A DNA stretch of 41,821 nucleotides. Origin: Candidatus Thiosymbion sp. (GTDB taxonomy: Bacteria > Pseudomonadota > Gammaproteobacteria > Chromatiales > Chromatiaceae). Location: positions 1 to 41,821 of the forward strand of contig JAHDND010000152.1 of assembly GCA_018435665.1 (NCBI GenBank), in the 5' to 3' direction. Positions 34,857-41,689 of the stretch are shown one piece after another. The notes beneath the pieces are model-generated. The model did not search any database. It had not been told where the DNA came from and saw only the letters and a program-made list of their open reading frames with translations. Position 1 is the stretch's first letter, and every line of letters begins with the position of its first letter. Made by a program: the position numbers and the translations under genes.

Positions 34857-35069
34857 TTAACGGTCCCGGTGGTGAGCAAAGGCGCGAATCCGTTCCCGGG
34901 TTTTTATCGTCACTGGGGGGAGTTCGTCATCCGGCGGCAGGGGGGCGTTGCGGACCGCATCCAGCCGGGCGCGCATCTGTTCGGCCAGGGCGAGCACTTC
35001 CGGCGCGAGTGAGTAAGCGTCCGCCGGCAGGGCGGCGATGGTGAGGTCGGGCTGGGTGTTCTCGATCAC
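34857..35069 (-). pseudogene. Truncated antitoxin copy fused to a wbpA-like fragment
   Basis: From LAPEVLALAEQMRARLD to the end, the 70-residue frame matches the last about 50 residues of the antitoxin-like protein at 39788-40072, including APLPPDDELPPVT. Its first 13 residues (MIENTQPDLTIA) are instead similar to [12 protein letters not shown] of WbpA, so the antitoxin's N-terminal half has been replaced by a wbpA-type piece. The start ATG comes from the wbpA piece. A functional product is unlikely because the antitoxin's N-terminal (dimer or DNA-binding) part is missing. Confidence 0.7.
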
Positions 35070-35073
35070 CTGC

Positions 35074-35307
35074 TTAGCGATGCGGTAGAGCCTTGGCGAG
35101 TTGGGCGGATGCGGCGGTGCTCAAGGCGACGCTGTCAAACCACGCTTGGGGGTAGAGATAGTCTTCACCCGATTCGTCGATGATCCGCATCATCCCATGG
35201 CCGGCATCCTTTTCGACCACCTCATAGAGCCTTCCAAGCTGAAGGTCATCGCCCGAGATATCGCCAGGACTGTCTTTACGCAAACAGACGACAAATTCTA
35301 AAGCCAT
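35074..35307 (-). CDS. Small protein of unknown function
   Basis: A 77-residue protein starting MALEFVVCLRKDSPGDI and containing LQLGRLYEVVEKDAGHGMMR and DESGEDYLYPQAWFDSVAL. I do not recognise a family by name. The beta-rich pattern and the YLYPxxxF motif suggest a small folded domain. The ATG at 35307 has AAGG 8 bases upstream, which is better than an in-frame start 17 codons earlier. Its stop lies 5 bases from the chimeric antitoxin remnant downstream. There is no partner that would define a toxin-antitoxin pair. Confidence 0.6.
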   Translation of the reverse strand: MALEFVVCLRKDSPGDISGDDLQLGRLYEVVEKDAGHGMMRIIDESGEDYLYPQAWFDSVALSTAASAQLAKALPHR

Positions 35308-35365
35308 CGTTTTACCTTCATTTTGACTTTGCCGACCCCATGGAGCAGTGCATTGCACTCGGGCG

Positions 35366-35704
35366 TCACAGGCGTACCGCCTCGCGGGCGATGTTGATGG
35401 CCAGTGGATAGCCTTGCTGGCGCCGCCAGTCGTCCTGGGTGTGCAGGAGCGTCGTTACCAGGGCATCATGGCGGTCGAGCATTTCGACTTGCAGGTCGAG
35501 GACCCGTTCGCGCAGTTCCTTTGCATCGCGGTCGACCAAAATCAGGAGGTCATAATCGGAGTCTGGACGCGCTTCGCCGCGCGCGCGGGAGCCGAACAAC
35601 CAGAGCTCGCGCAGATGGGCACCCAGAGCCTGCTTCAGGTGGGTCGCAAAGTCGACAACGACCGGATCGGCGGTAAATTGCATCGGGTCTGGGGAGATTT
35701 TCAT
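35366..35704 (-). CDS. MNT-type nucleotidyltransferase (orphan antitoxin-like)
   Basis: The 112-residue protein has the minimal nucleotidyltransferase core [20 protein letters not shown], with the GSxxRG-x7-DxD motif of MntA-type proteins. In HEPN/MNT modules such proteins adenylylate the HEPN toxin. No HEPN gene is seen on either side: the upstream sequence is a wbpA fragment (35707-35812) and downstream is the 77-residue unknown protein. The ATG at 35704 or one seven codons later could start it. The product appears complete for an MNT domain. Its first codons abut the wbpA fragment, so the original promoter may have been lost. Confidence 0.8.
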   Translation of the reverse strand: MKISPDPMQFTADPVVVDFATHLKQALGAHLRELWLFGSRARGEARPDSDYDLLILVDRDAKELRERVLDLQVEMLDRHDALVTTLLHTQDDWRRQQGYPLAINIAREAVRL

Positions 35705-35706
35705 GT

Positions 35707-35812
<106 letters not shown>

Positions 35813-35825
35813 GGTTGCCTCAGGT

Positions 35826-36086
35826 TCAGTGGCAACGGTAACGGACGAGGCTCTCAGGGGCAAGATCCTCACCCTCGGGCCAACACAAAGCGCCGAGCGG
35901 GTCGATTCCGACCTGGCGGAAGTACCGATCCTGGCGAAGCCGCCAGTAGGCATCGCGATGCTGTATCAGCGGATCAAGGTCGATCAGCCATTGTTCGCCG
36001 CTGTTGAGTAGCACCCGCACACGATGCTGTTCGAGGGGCGTCGCGGCGACCACCCGGGGCCAAGGGGTCTCAAGCGCTGAGCTCAT
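35826..36086 (-). CDS. DUF2442-family protein
   Basis: An 86-residue protein with VVAATPLEQHRVRVLLNSGE, DLDPLI and YFRQVGIDPLGALCWPEGED then LAPESL, the standard DUF2442 pattern (a small beta-rich domain ending in WPNGxDLxPE-type residues). It overlaps the DUF4160 gene upstream by 17 bases, with a GGAG site 7 bases before its ATG inside that gene. DUF4160-DUF2442 pairs are widespread and thought to be toxin-antitoxin-like, though no activity is established. It appears intact. Confidence 0.85.
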   Translation of the reverse strand: MSSALETPWPRVVAATPLEQHRVRVLLNSGEQWLIDLDPLIQHRDAYWRLRQDRYFRQVGIDPLGALCWPEGEDLAPESLVRYRCH

Positions 36087-36297
36087 CCCATTTCTCCAGC
36101 AACTCGGCCTGGTTGTCGCAAATGAAGCCTTTGATCTTTTTCGCCTGTGCCGGTGGCATCTGGCCGGCCATCAGTTCACCATCATCGAGACGGAATGCAC
36201 CCGCGTAGTCGCCATACATTGCATGGCAATGGGGGACACCGTGATCATCCATGTACATGTAAATGGAGATACCAAAGAAGAAGGCGATTCTAGGCAA
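36070..36297 (-). CDS. DUF4160-family protein
   Basis: The 75-residue protein reads MPRIAFFFGISIYMYMDDHG then VPHCHAMYGDYAGAF, the characteristic DUF4160 sequence with its DHxxPHxHA core. The start is a TTG at 36297, supported by a GAGGT site 8 bases upstream and by family members starting with MPxI. It overlaps DUF2442 by 17 bases, forming a two-gene unit. The upstream end lies about 50 bases from a wbpA 3' fragment. Confidence 0.85.
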   Translation of the reverse strand: MPRIAFFFGISIYMYMDDHGVPHCHAMYGDYAGAFRLDDGELMAGQMPPAQAKKIKGFICDNQAELLEKWDELSA

Positions 36298-36346
36298 CCT
36301 AACCTACCTCAAAACTCGATCAATTCATCAATACGTCAACGACGCA

Positions 36347-36512
36347 TTATAAACGGCCATCCACCTGATCCGCCGGCAGGGCGGACTTGACGTCGTAAAG
36401 GACGCACTTGGTCTTGCCCAAGGCACGGATCGCGGCCGGTCCCATGGCGATGAATTCCCGATGGGCCACGGCGAGGATGATGGCATCGTAAGGTCCAAGG
36501 GGTAGCTGCGGG
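36347..36512 (-). pseudogene. wbpA 3'-end fragment
   Basis: Encodes [15 protein letters not shown] to [13 protein letters not shown] with the TAA stop, the last about 45 codons of wbpA. It is joined upstream to the GC-rich palindrome at 36524 by the same QEVTPQLPLG-like junction seen in the broken copy at 34156-34819, so the two share one deletion event. Confidence 0.85.
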
Positions 36513-36523
36513 GTCACCTCTTG

Positions 36524-36785
36524 CCCCCTCCCCCCCCCGGCGGGGGAGGGCTGGGGAGAGGGGGTCAATGCCAGGCGGCCGCTGACACGCTACCGCCCTG
36601 CCCTGTCAGGTCGGGCATCGGGTCAGGGCCGGGACGTCGGCGGTGGGGGTGCCGGGTCTGGGCGTGAGCGCGTAGGTATTGTTACCGAGTCGATCAGTAA
36701 TGAACAGACCTAAACTCCGTCCAGATCCGTCCAAATCCGACATTTTTGCCTGTTTATGCCGATGACCCGAGGTTGGATCATCGGC
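36524..36785. repeat. Long direct repeat, copy 2 (LR2)
   Basis: The second copy of the roughly 260-bp repeat, starting with an expanded GC-rich palindrome (36524-36564) and ending with AAATCCGACATTTTTGCC and GGATCATCGGCC. It differs from LR1 by scattered substitutions, mostly in the last 80 bases. Confidence 0.85.
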
Positions 36786-37062
36786 CGCACCGATGGCTTG
36801 GTCAGCCGCGCCTGCGCACCAGGGCGCCGGGTCAGTCACTGGCGCCTCCAGCATTAGACGGTGAGCTGAAGCCAACCGGGGGGACGTAGGGCCCCATGGA
36901 GATGATGAAGGTCTCGATGACCTTCCTAGCGATGCGGTAGCCGATGCAGTTCCCGTATCGAGGGGGATCAGGCATGCTGGATACTGATGGGTTTTCCCGA
37001 TGCGACGCTGTGGCAAGGGCTGCATTTGTATGACATCGATCAGGAATATCCGGGCTGGCGCC
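36786..37062. other. Gene-poor stretch with small unassigned remnants
   Basis: No intact gene. A segment at about 36912-36945 resembles the junk next to 35060 (CTCGAT-ACCT-AGCGATGCGGTAG), and a plus-strand peptide around 36989-37050 (GLHLYDIDQEYPGW) has the look of a glycosyltransferase fragment. Neither is strong enough to name. Confidence 0.35.
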
Positions 37063-37398
37063 TCACGCTACTTTTTCACCGGCGAGTTTGGCGCTGGCGA
37101 GTCGATTGAGGCTGACGCCCTGCTCCGCGGCGGCCATGGCAAGCTGGCGGTGGATTTCCGGGGGAATACGCACGCGGAACTCGCCACTGTACTTGCGCTC
37201 GGCAAACGGCTTGGGCACGGGCTCTTGGCTGGCTTGGAGCTCGGCGATGACCTGGCTGACCAGTTGGCGAATGCCGCTCAGGGCCTCTTCGGGGGTTGCC
37301 GCCAGCCAGCTTAAGGATGGGAATTCAGTGCACAGGCCGACATGTTCCTGATCTTCAGGTGACCAGGTCACGCGGTAGGTGTAATGATCAGGTTGCAC
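37063..37398 (-). CDS. hicB: HicB-family antitoxin
   Basis: The 111-residue protein has the degenerate RNase H-like HicB fold at its start (YTYRVTWSPEDQEHVGLCTE, FPSLSWLAATPEEAL, about residues 6-50) and a ribbon-helix-helix DNA-binding tail (FRVRIPPEIHRQLAMAAAEQ then GVSLNRLA, about 73-103). It would neutralise HicA and repress the pair's own promoter. The start overlaps the end of hicA by 11 bases. It seems intact. Confidence 0.9.
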   Translation of the reverse strand: MQPDHYTYRVTWSPEDQEHVGLCTEFPSLSWLAATPEEALSGIRQLVSQVIAELQASQEPVPKPFAERKYSGEFRVRIPPEIHRQLAMAAAEQGVSLNRLASAKLAGEKVA

Positions 37399-37642
37399 TA
37401 CCGTTTTCCAATTGATCGATTGCCAGGAGCACCTGCCGGACCTGGTACGCCTTGGCGTGGCCGCCTGCGTTCTGGATATTGACTCTTGGGTCGCCGGGCC
37501 AGGGTGTTTTGAAAACGAGATGGCTGGTACCGCTCTGACGCGCTGGGCCGAAATAGGCTTCGCAGACTTTCCTCAAATCCGCGAAGCGGATGTTTTGCGG
37601 CTCTTCGCGCATGCGCGCGATGATTTTTTCAACAGCCGACAT
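37388..37642 (-). CDS. hicA: HicA-family mRNA interferase toxin
   Basis: The 84-residue protein contains FADLRKVCEAYFGPARQSGT and SHLVFKTPWPGDPRV. The G-T-S-H segment holds the histidine expected for catalysis in the dsRBD-like HicA fold, and NAGGHAKAYQVRQVL closes it. With hicB directly downstream it forms a complete hicA-hicB module. The ATG at 37642 is clear, though the ribosome-binding site is weak. Upstream lies a wbpA fragment. Confidence 0.88.
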   Translation of the reverse strand: MSAVEKIIARMREEPQNIRFADLRKVCEAYFGPARQSGTSHLVFKTPWPGDPRVNIQNAGGHAKAYQVRQVLLAIDQLENGSAT

Positions 37643-37724
37643 GGCCTATGGTTCCATTAGTGACACCACCTGTCAACACGCCTCCAGTCGCCTGAGGACC
37701 TGAAGCAGGGTCCACGATGCTGTC

Positions 37725-37778
37725 GTGGTCTCCCGGGTGCTGTCGTGGCCGGCTTGGAGCTCGGCGATGCGTTTGGGC
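37725..37778 (-). pseudogene. Short wbpA 5'-region fragment
   Basis: About 54 bases matching wbpA near 32750-32800 (the part encoding [16 protein letters not shown]). It ends where LR3 sequence approaches. Confidence 0.8.
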
Positions 37779-37804
37779 TTGGCTCCACCTGGCTGCCTTC
37801 TTGC

Positions 37805-38062
37805 TCCCTCCCCCCTCGCGGGGGAGGGCTGGGGAGAGGGGGTCAATGCCAGGCGGCCGCTGACACGCTACCGCCCTGCCCTGTCAGGTCGGGCATCGGG
37901 TCAGGGCCGGGACGTCGGCGGCGGGGGTGCCGGGTCTGGGCGTGAGCGGGTGGGTATTGTTACTGGGATGACCAGTAATGAACATACATAAACCCCGTCG
38001 AAATCCGTCCAAATCCGACATTTTCGGCAGTCTGTTTCGATTGCCGGAGGGTTGGTTATCGT
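37805..38062. repeat. Long direct repeat, copy 3 (LR3)
   Basis: The third copy of the roughly 260-bp repeat, starting with the GC-rich palindrome (37805-37841). It interrupts the end of the unknown gene that begins at 38378. Confidence 0.85.
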
Positions 38063-38378
38063 CCATGCCAATGATTAACCGCCCGGGGAGGAGGGTCGAG
38101 TTGAAGCTAACCCGTCGCACCAGGCCTTCGAATGCGGCATAGAGGCGCATGACCGCCGCGCGCTCCTCGTTCTCTTCAAAGGCCCTTTGCTGCTGTGCCC
38201 AGTCGGCGGGTTTCAGGCCGCGTATCTCGGGTAGCCGGGAGACCCATGGATGGTTGAGGTTGGGCTGGTAGTGCACTTGGGCCAGATGGTCCAGCGCGCG
38301 GACCCCGTCCATGGCAATCAGTCGGTGCTCAAGAATGGGAGTGGCGGTCGGCCAGGCAATGGGCGAGCCCAGGCTCAT
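37884..38378 (-). CDS. Unknown protein, 3' end replaced by LR3
   Basis: The first about 105 residues (MSLGSPIAWPTATPILEHRL, DHLAQVHYQPNLNHPWVSRL, AAVMRLYAAFEGLVRRVSFN) look like a genuine protein. From about GMDDNQPSGN onward, the frame reads into the long repeat LR3 and ends in its LTPRPGTP-type peptide. I recognise no family. The start ATG overlaps the stop of the 169-residue gene upstream by four bases (ATGA), so they form a two-gene unit. The natural C-terminus has probably been cut off by the repeat, which may have inactivated the product. Confidence 0.55.
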   Translation of the reverse strand: MSLGSPIAWPTATPILEHRLIAMDGVRALDHLAQVHYQPNLNHPWVSRLPEIRGLKPADWAQQQRAFEENEERAAVMRLYAAFEGLVRRVSFNSTLLPGRLIIGMDDNQPSGNRNRLPKMSDLDGFRRGLCMFITGHPSNNTHPLTPRPGTPAADVPALTRCPT

Positions 38379-38884
38379 GCGGCTTCACCGAGGACGATGG
38401 CCAGCACGCGCGCGAGTGAGTTTTCGTTCAGGCGCTCTCCGCCACCCGGGTGTCGCCCGGGGTAGACAAGCCAGATCCAAGGATGGGTCAGTGGAGATGT
38501 CTCGCTCTCGGTGGCATGACTCGGTTCGAGATCCGCGATGAGTTTCACTGTCGGTGTGCCGGGCTGATCGCTGAAGACATCCACGCGGCCATAGGCACCG
38601 ATCAGGATGCTGCCTATTGGACGGAAGGTCACGAGCGCGGTACCGATCCGGACGCGGAGACCCGTCGCGCTATAGCGCCCAAGCGTTTCCTCGTGAATCG
38701 ATTCTTTGCGGGATTCAAATAAGTCACTTGGGATACCGGCGTTGCTGAGCCACGTCTTGATGTCGCTCATCAGGTTGGTCAGCTCGGCAAGCCATTTATT
38801 GCGGCGAGCGGCCCAGTCGAGCTGCTCGACAGGGGTGTGGAGCGCCTTTTCCTGTTGCTGGCGGACGAGTTCGGCGAGTGTCAT
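38375..38884 (-). CDS. Unknown protein, first gene of a two-gene unit
   Basis: A 169-residue protein starting MTLAELVRQQQEKALHTPVE with a helical, charged N-terminal half (WAARRNKWLAELTNLMSDIK) and a beta-rich C-terminal half (YSATGLRVRIGTALVTFRPI, GRVDVFSDQPGTPTVKL, WIWLVYPG). I do not recognise the family. It is immediately downstream of the decayed wbpE copy (stop 38888-38890) and is translationally coupled to the next gene. The two-gene organisation is like that of small defence or toxin-antitoxin units, but nothing in either sequence proves this. Confidence 0.65.
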   Translation of the reverse strand: MTLAELVRQQQEKALHTPVEQLDWAARRNKWLAELTNLMSDIKTWLSNAGIPSDLFESRKESIHEETLGRYSATGLRVRIGTALVTFRPIGSILIGAYGRVDVFSDQPGTPTVKLIADLEPSHATESETSPLTHPWIWLVYPGRHPGGGERLNENSLARVLAIVLGEAA

Positions 38885-38887
38885 GAT

Positions 38888-39776
38888 TCAGCCCGCTTGC
38901 AGCGCCATAAAGATACGTTGTTGATCGGCCTCGGCCAGGTCCGGGTGCATGGGCAGGCTCATGACCTCGCGGGCCAGTTGCTGGGCGACTGGGGTGCAGT
39001 CGGGACAGCAGAGATGGGCGTAGGCCGGTTGCTCATTAGAGCGGCACCGGGTAGTGAACGGCGGTGGGGATGCCGGCGGCGTGCAGGCGGGCCTGGAGGG
39101 CGTCGCGGTCCTGGACCCGCAGGGTGTATTGGGCGAAGACGCTGGTGCGGTCGTCCTGGGGCCAGGGAAGGATCCGTGTTGATCCGTGCTCATCCGTGGC
39201 TAACAGTTCATGGTAGCGGCGGGCGACGGCCTGGCGTTGGGCGATCTCCTGGTCGAAGCGGTCGAGTTTGGCGAGGACGATGGCGCATTGCAGGGTGTCC
39301 ATGCGCCCGCCGACGCCGATGGGGGTGTGGACATAACGCTTGCTCTGGCCATGGACGCGGATCTCACGGCAGGCCTGGGCCAGGGCGTCGTCGCTGGTGA
39401 AGATGGCGCCGCCGTCGCCATAGCAGCCCAGGGGTTTGCTGGGGAAGAAGCTGGTGCAGCCCAGGGTGCTGAGGTTGCCACTCTTGCGGCCGCGGTAGGT
39501 GGCGCCGAAGCTCTGGGCGGCGTCTTCGATGACCGGGAGCTGGCCATGGCGGGCGGCGATGGCGTTGATCGCGTCCATGTCCGCCGGTTGGCCGTAGAGG
39601 CTGACGGGCATGATCGCCTTGGTGCGGGGGCCGATCTTGGCCTCGATCAGGGTCGCGTCGATATTGCCGGTGTCGGGCTCGATGTCGACGAAGACCGGGG
39701 TGGCGCCGACCAGGACGATGACCTCGGCGGTGGCGACGAAGGTGAAGGGGGTGGTGATGACCTCGTCACCGGGGCC
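38888..39776 (-). pseudogene. wbpE second copy, truncated and frameshifted
   Basis: It matches wbpE from [17 protein letters not shown] to the end (MALQAG), including the PLP-lysine motif SFFPSKPLG. The first about 80 codons are missing: homology stops at 39776, next to an antitoxin gene. An extra base near 39040 puts a stop after HYPVPL, and the tail continues in another frame ([13 protein letters not shown]). At the site where the intact gene carries the full hairpin repeat, this copy has only a right-arm-like piece (39171-39202). It is non-functional. Confidence 0.9.
39171..39202. repeat. CACGGAT-type repeat, half copy in the decayed wbpE
   Basis: GATCCGTGTTGATCCGTGCT then CATCCGTGGCTA, equivalent to the right arm of the hairpin at 28508-28540. 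The left arm and loop are absent, and the site is otherwise collinear with wbpE. Confidence 0.85.
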
Positions 39777-39787
39777 TATCCATGAAC

Positions 39788-40072
39788 TTATCGATCCGGG
39801 CGGGTAGAGAAGGCTTTGATCCGTTCCCGGGCTTTAGCCGTCACCGGGGGAAGTTCGTCATCCGGCGGCAGGGGGGCGTTGCGGACCGCATCCAGCCGGG
39901 CGCGCATCTGTTCGGCCAGGGCGAGCACTTCCGGCGCCAGTGTGGAGGGGGCGGTGGGCGCGACCACTTCTTCGTCGGCGACTTCCACCAGCACCCGAAC
40001 GCGGGGGTGGCGCAGATGTAGCGGCTGGGTCAATTCGATCCGCCCTTGGTCATAGATGGCTTCGACTTGCAT
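39788..40072 (-). CDS. Antitoxin-like protein (orphan)
   Basis: The 94-residue protein starts MQVEAIYDQGRIELTQPLHL, followed by RHPRVRVLVEVADEE, the beta-rich N-terminus of DUF104/VapB-like antitoxins. The C-terminal half is acidic and helical: LAPEVLALAEQMRARLD and DDELPPVTAKARERI. Such genes are normally followed by a PIN-domain toxin; here the decayed wbpE copy follows instead, so the toxin has been lost. A 5'-deleted copy of the same gene lies at 34857-35069. The ATG at 40072 lies 9 bases after a wbpD fragment. Confidence 0.7.
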   Translation of the reverse strand: MQVEAIYDQGRIELTQPLHLRHPRVRVLVEVADEEVVAPTAPSTLAPEVLALAEQMRARLDAVRNAPLPPDDELPPVTAKARERIKAFSTRPDR

Positions 40073-40080
40073 GGACTTAG

Positions 40081-40166
40081 GCTCCAGTACTGACCTGTTC
40101 GCCTTGGAGGATATGGGTTTTACCGGTGTGGGGACAGATGACGCTGCCCTGCCCGCTCAGGGGTAG
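40081..40166 (-). pseudogene. wbpD C-terminal fragment (diverged copy)
   Basis: The minus strand encodes DLPLSGQGSVICPHTGKTHI, collinear with [20 protein letters not shown] of WbpD, followed by a tail and stop. It is joined upstream to a wbpA fragment at the shared bases TAGGTCC. It has diverged more than the wbpA and wbpE pieces. Confidence 0.7.
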
Positions 40167-40380
40167 GTCCCGTGGTCCGGCAAGGCCGCCAGGCAGTCGA
40201 GCCGATATTCGTGCCTGGCCTCCGCCCGGTCGACCCAGGGGTCATGGACATCGACGCGGATGCTGTACTCCCGCAGGGCGTCGATGATGTCCACTACCCG
40301 GGTATTGCGCAGGTCGGGGCAGTTTTCCTTGAAGGCCAGGCCCAGGACCAGGACGTGGCTGTTGCAGACGCCGATGCCGC
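40160..40380 (-). pseudogene. Internal wbpA fragment, 3' half
   Basis: About 215 bases collinear with wbpA 31700-31915 (encoding the stretch from SGIGVCHSR through [18 protein letters not shown] to RLDCLADLP). It ends exactly at the stop codon of the RelE-type gene at 40381. No start or stop of its own. Confidence 0.88.
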
Positions 40381-40662
40381 TTACCGCTTGGCGGCTACTT
40401 GGTAGACCGCGTTGCGCTCACGCTTGCCGTCGGCAATCACAAGGATCACGAGTTCGGAGTCGCGAACCTCGTACACAAGACGGAAACCGGCGCTGCGCAG
40501 CTTGATCTTGTAGCGAGCGGCATGTCCTGACAGCTTTGCGGATGGCACACACGGGTTTTCAAGGCGCTCAGCCAGTTTCTTCTTGAATTGCTCGCGAAGC
40601 GTGCCATCCAGCCGCCGCCACTCGTCGAGCGCTTCCGTCTTGAAGCGCAGCTCAAAGCTCAT
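40381..40662 (-). CDS. relE: RelE/ParE-family toxin
   Basis: The 93-residue protein reads FELRFKTEALDEWRRLDGTL, then RLENPCVPSAKLSGHAARYK, IKLRSAGFRLVYEVRD and VILVIADGKRERNAVY, the full RelE fold with the basic residues and final aromatic typical of ribosome-dependent mRNA interferases. Its start overlaps the end of the antitoxin gene by 11 bases. The stop abuts a wbpA fragment. It appears intact. Confidence 0.9.
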   Translation of the reverse strand: MSFELRFKTEALDEWRRLDGTLREQFKKKLAERLENPCVPSAKLSGHAARYKIKLRSAGFRLVYEVRDSELVILVIADGKRERNAVYQVAAKR

Positions 40663-40900
40663 CCAGACTGACCGTGATTTCTTCCTGGTCGGCCCGGGAG
40701 TCGGCGATGGCGTTGAGCTCCATATCTTCGAGCCTTTCCATCAGCGCTTCGTAAACGCCGGCAGGCACGCAGTAGAAGGCCGGCTCGTTCCGATTAAGGA
40801 TGGCGACCGGTTCACCCTCGCCAGCGGCCAGGGTCCCCATCGGGTTACGTTTTAGTTCCGATACGCTGGCGGCGACTCGCGCCAGGACAAGATGTGCCAT
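40652..40900 (-). CDS. Phd/YefM-family antitoxin
   Basis: The 82-residue protein begins MAHLVLARVAASVSELKRNP, followed by GEPVAILNRNEPAFYCVPAG, the Phd/YefM DNA-binding fold, and has an acidic C-terminal tail (MERLEDMELNAIADSRADQE) that would bind the RelE toxin. AGGA lies 8 bases before the ATG at 40900. It overlaps relE by 11 bases, making a complete antitoxin-toxin operon that probably represses itself. Confidence 0.88.
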   Translation of the reverse strand: MAHLVLARVAASVSELKRNPMGTLAAGEGEPVAILNRNEPAFYCVPAGVYEALMERLEDMELNAIADSRADQEEITVSLDEL

Positions 40901-41039
40901 GGGATTTTCCTGATCGTGGGACGTTCGCCCATGATAGACCTATTTCGAGGGCCTTTAAAAGCACCGTGAAGCGTACTCGTACCGGATGGTTCAAATCTTC
41001 AACCTCGCTTCGGAACGAGTGCGCCTTTCCTTACCTATC

Positions 41040-41072
41040 GATATCTGCTGGCAGGGCAGCCTTTACGTCATA
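41040..41072 (-). pseudogene. Degenerate wbpA 3'-end fragment
   Basis: About 31 bases resemble the very end of wbpA (encoding [10 protein letters not shown]): GGCAGGGC-GCCTT-ACGTCATA on the plus strand. The 135 bases on its left (40901-41039) hold nothing I can identify. Confidence 0.5.
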
Positions 41073-41248
41073 CTTGGGCGTGTAGCACGCCACAAGGCTT
41101 GTCTGTCTACTTCGCTGCTGGCGGCCGGACGCTGGCGGTAGAGGGGGCCGAGGATTTCCCTGAGCTCGGTAAGGAGGTCGTCCGGGTCCGCGGGCAGGCT
41201 GACTATCCGCTCGGGTCCCACTGGAGCGACGAGTTCTTCGTTCGGCAC
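41063..41248 (-). CDS. Small hypothetical protein, doubtful
   Basis: A 61-residue frame from a GTG, MPNEELVAPVGPERIVSLPA then DPDDLLTELREILGPLYRQR. No family is recognised and no ribosome-binding site is clear. It starts 23 bases after the stop of the DUF2442 chimera, and its 3' end runs into a wbpA fragment, so it may be a truncated piece rather than a gene. Confidence 0.3.
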   Translation of the reverse strand: MPNEELVAPVGPERIVSLPADPDDLLTELREILGPLYRQRPAASSEVDRQALWRATRPSMT

Positions 41249-41271
41249 TTTGGTACGGCCAGCGCGGGCAG

Positions 41272-41523
41272 TTAGGCCGCCTGACTGGTTTGTTCTTGCA
41301 GGAGTTTCAACAAAAATTCGGGCGCTAGATCGGCGCCGTTGGCCCAGACGACCGTACCGAGAACCTCATCCTGGCGCGCGGTGGCAAAGAGGGTGGCATC
41401 GGTGAGCGGTTCGAAGACCTCTCCCCACAATTCATCGATCTCGACGGCCAGGGGCAGGCCGACGTAGCCCAGGCCGATGATGGCCAGGGGGGTGTCGGGG
41501 GCGCTGAGGTGGGTGAGGTCCAT
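41272..41523 (-). pseudogene. Chimera: wbpA 5' end joined to a DUF2442 C-terminal half
   Basis: The first 27 or so codons are the start of wbpA ([20 protein letters not shown] and VGLPLAVE). The frame then continues, still open, as IDELWGEVFEPLTDATLFAT, VVWANGADLAPEFL, the C-terminal half of a DUF2442 protein. The result is an 83-codon in-frame fusion. It would use the wbpA start, so a hybrid peptide could be made, but neither domain is complete. Confidence 0.75.
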
Positions 41524-41689
41524 CGGAGTGGTCAAGGGGCCGCCCAGGGGTTTGTCTGTGTCAAGCCAGTGTCCTGTAGGTGAGCGCCAGGCTGAGAGCC
41601 GCCAGGCATGTACCCCGCCGCGCTCGGTCCGGCGTCCAGTTCCGCCCACACCATGGTCAGATCCGCGTGCGAAGCTTCGAATTCCTTAG
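41524..41689. other. Intergenic sequence between the chimera and the IS5-type element
   Basis: The first about 30 bases match the upstream flank of the broken wbpA copy at 34820 (GGAGTGGTCAAGGGGC). The rest holds no gene that I can support. Confidence 0.4.

Noticed and set aside
33653..34879. A single 408-codon gene joining wbpA sequence and DUF29
   Set aside because: The frame is continuous only because a shifted wbpA tail has no stop. The wbpA part is broken and DUF29 has its own ATG at 34108.
35320..35340. Shared TTTGCCGACCCCATGG at 33626 and 35323 as a cassette boundary
   Set aside because: Only two copies were noticed and they do not sit at equivalent places relative to genes.
36606..37025. 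A 139-codon minus-strand frame through LR2
   Set aside because: Much of it is the translation of the repeat, and the rest matches no known protein.
36989..37062. Plus-strand peptide GLHLYDIDQEYPGW as part of a glycosyltransferase
   Set aside because: It is suggestive of a GT remnant but too short to call, with no flanking homology.
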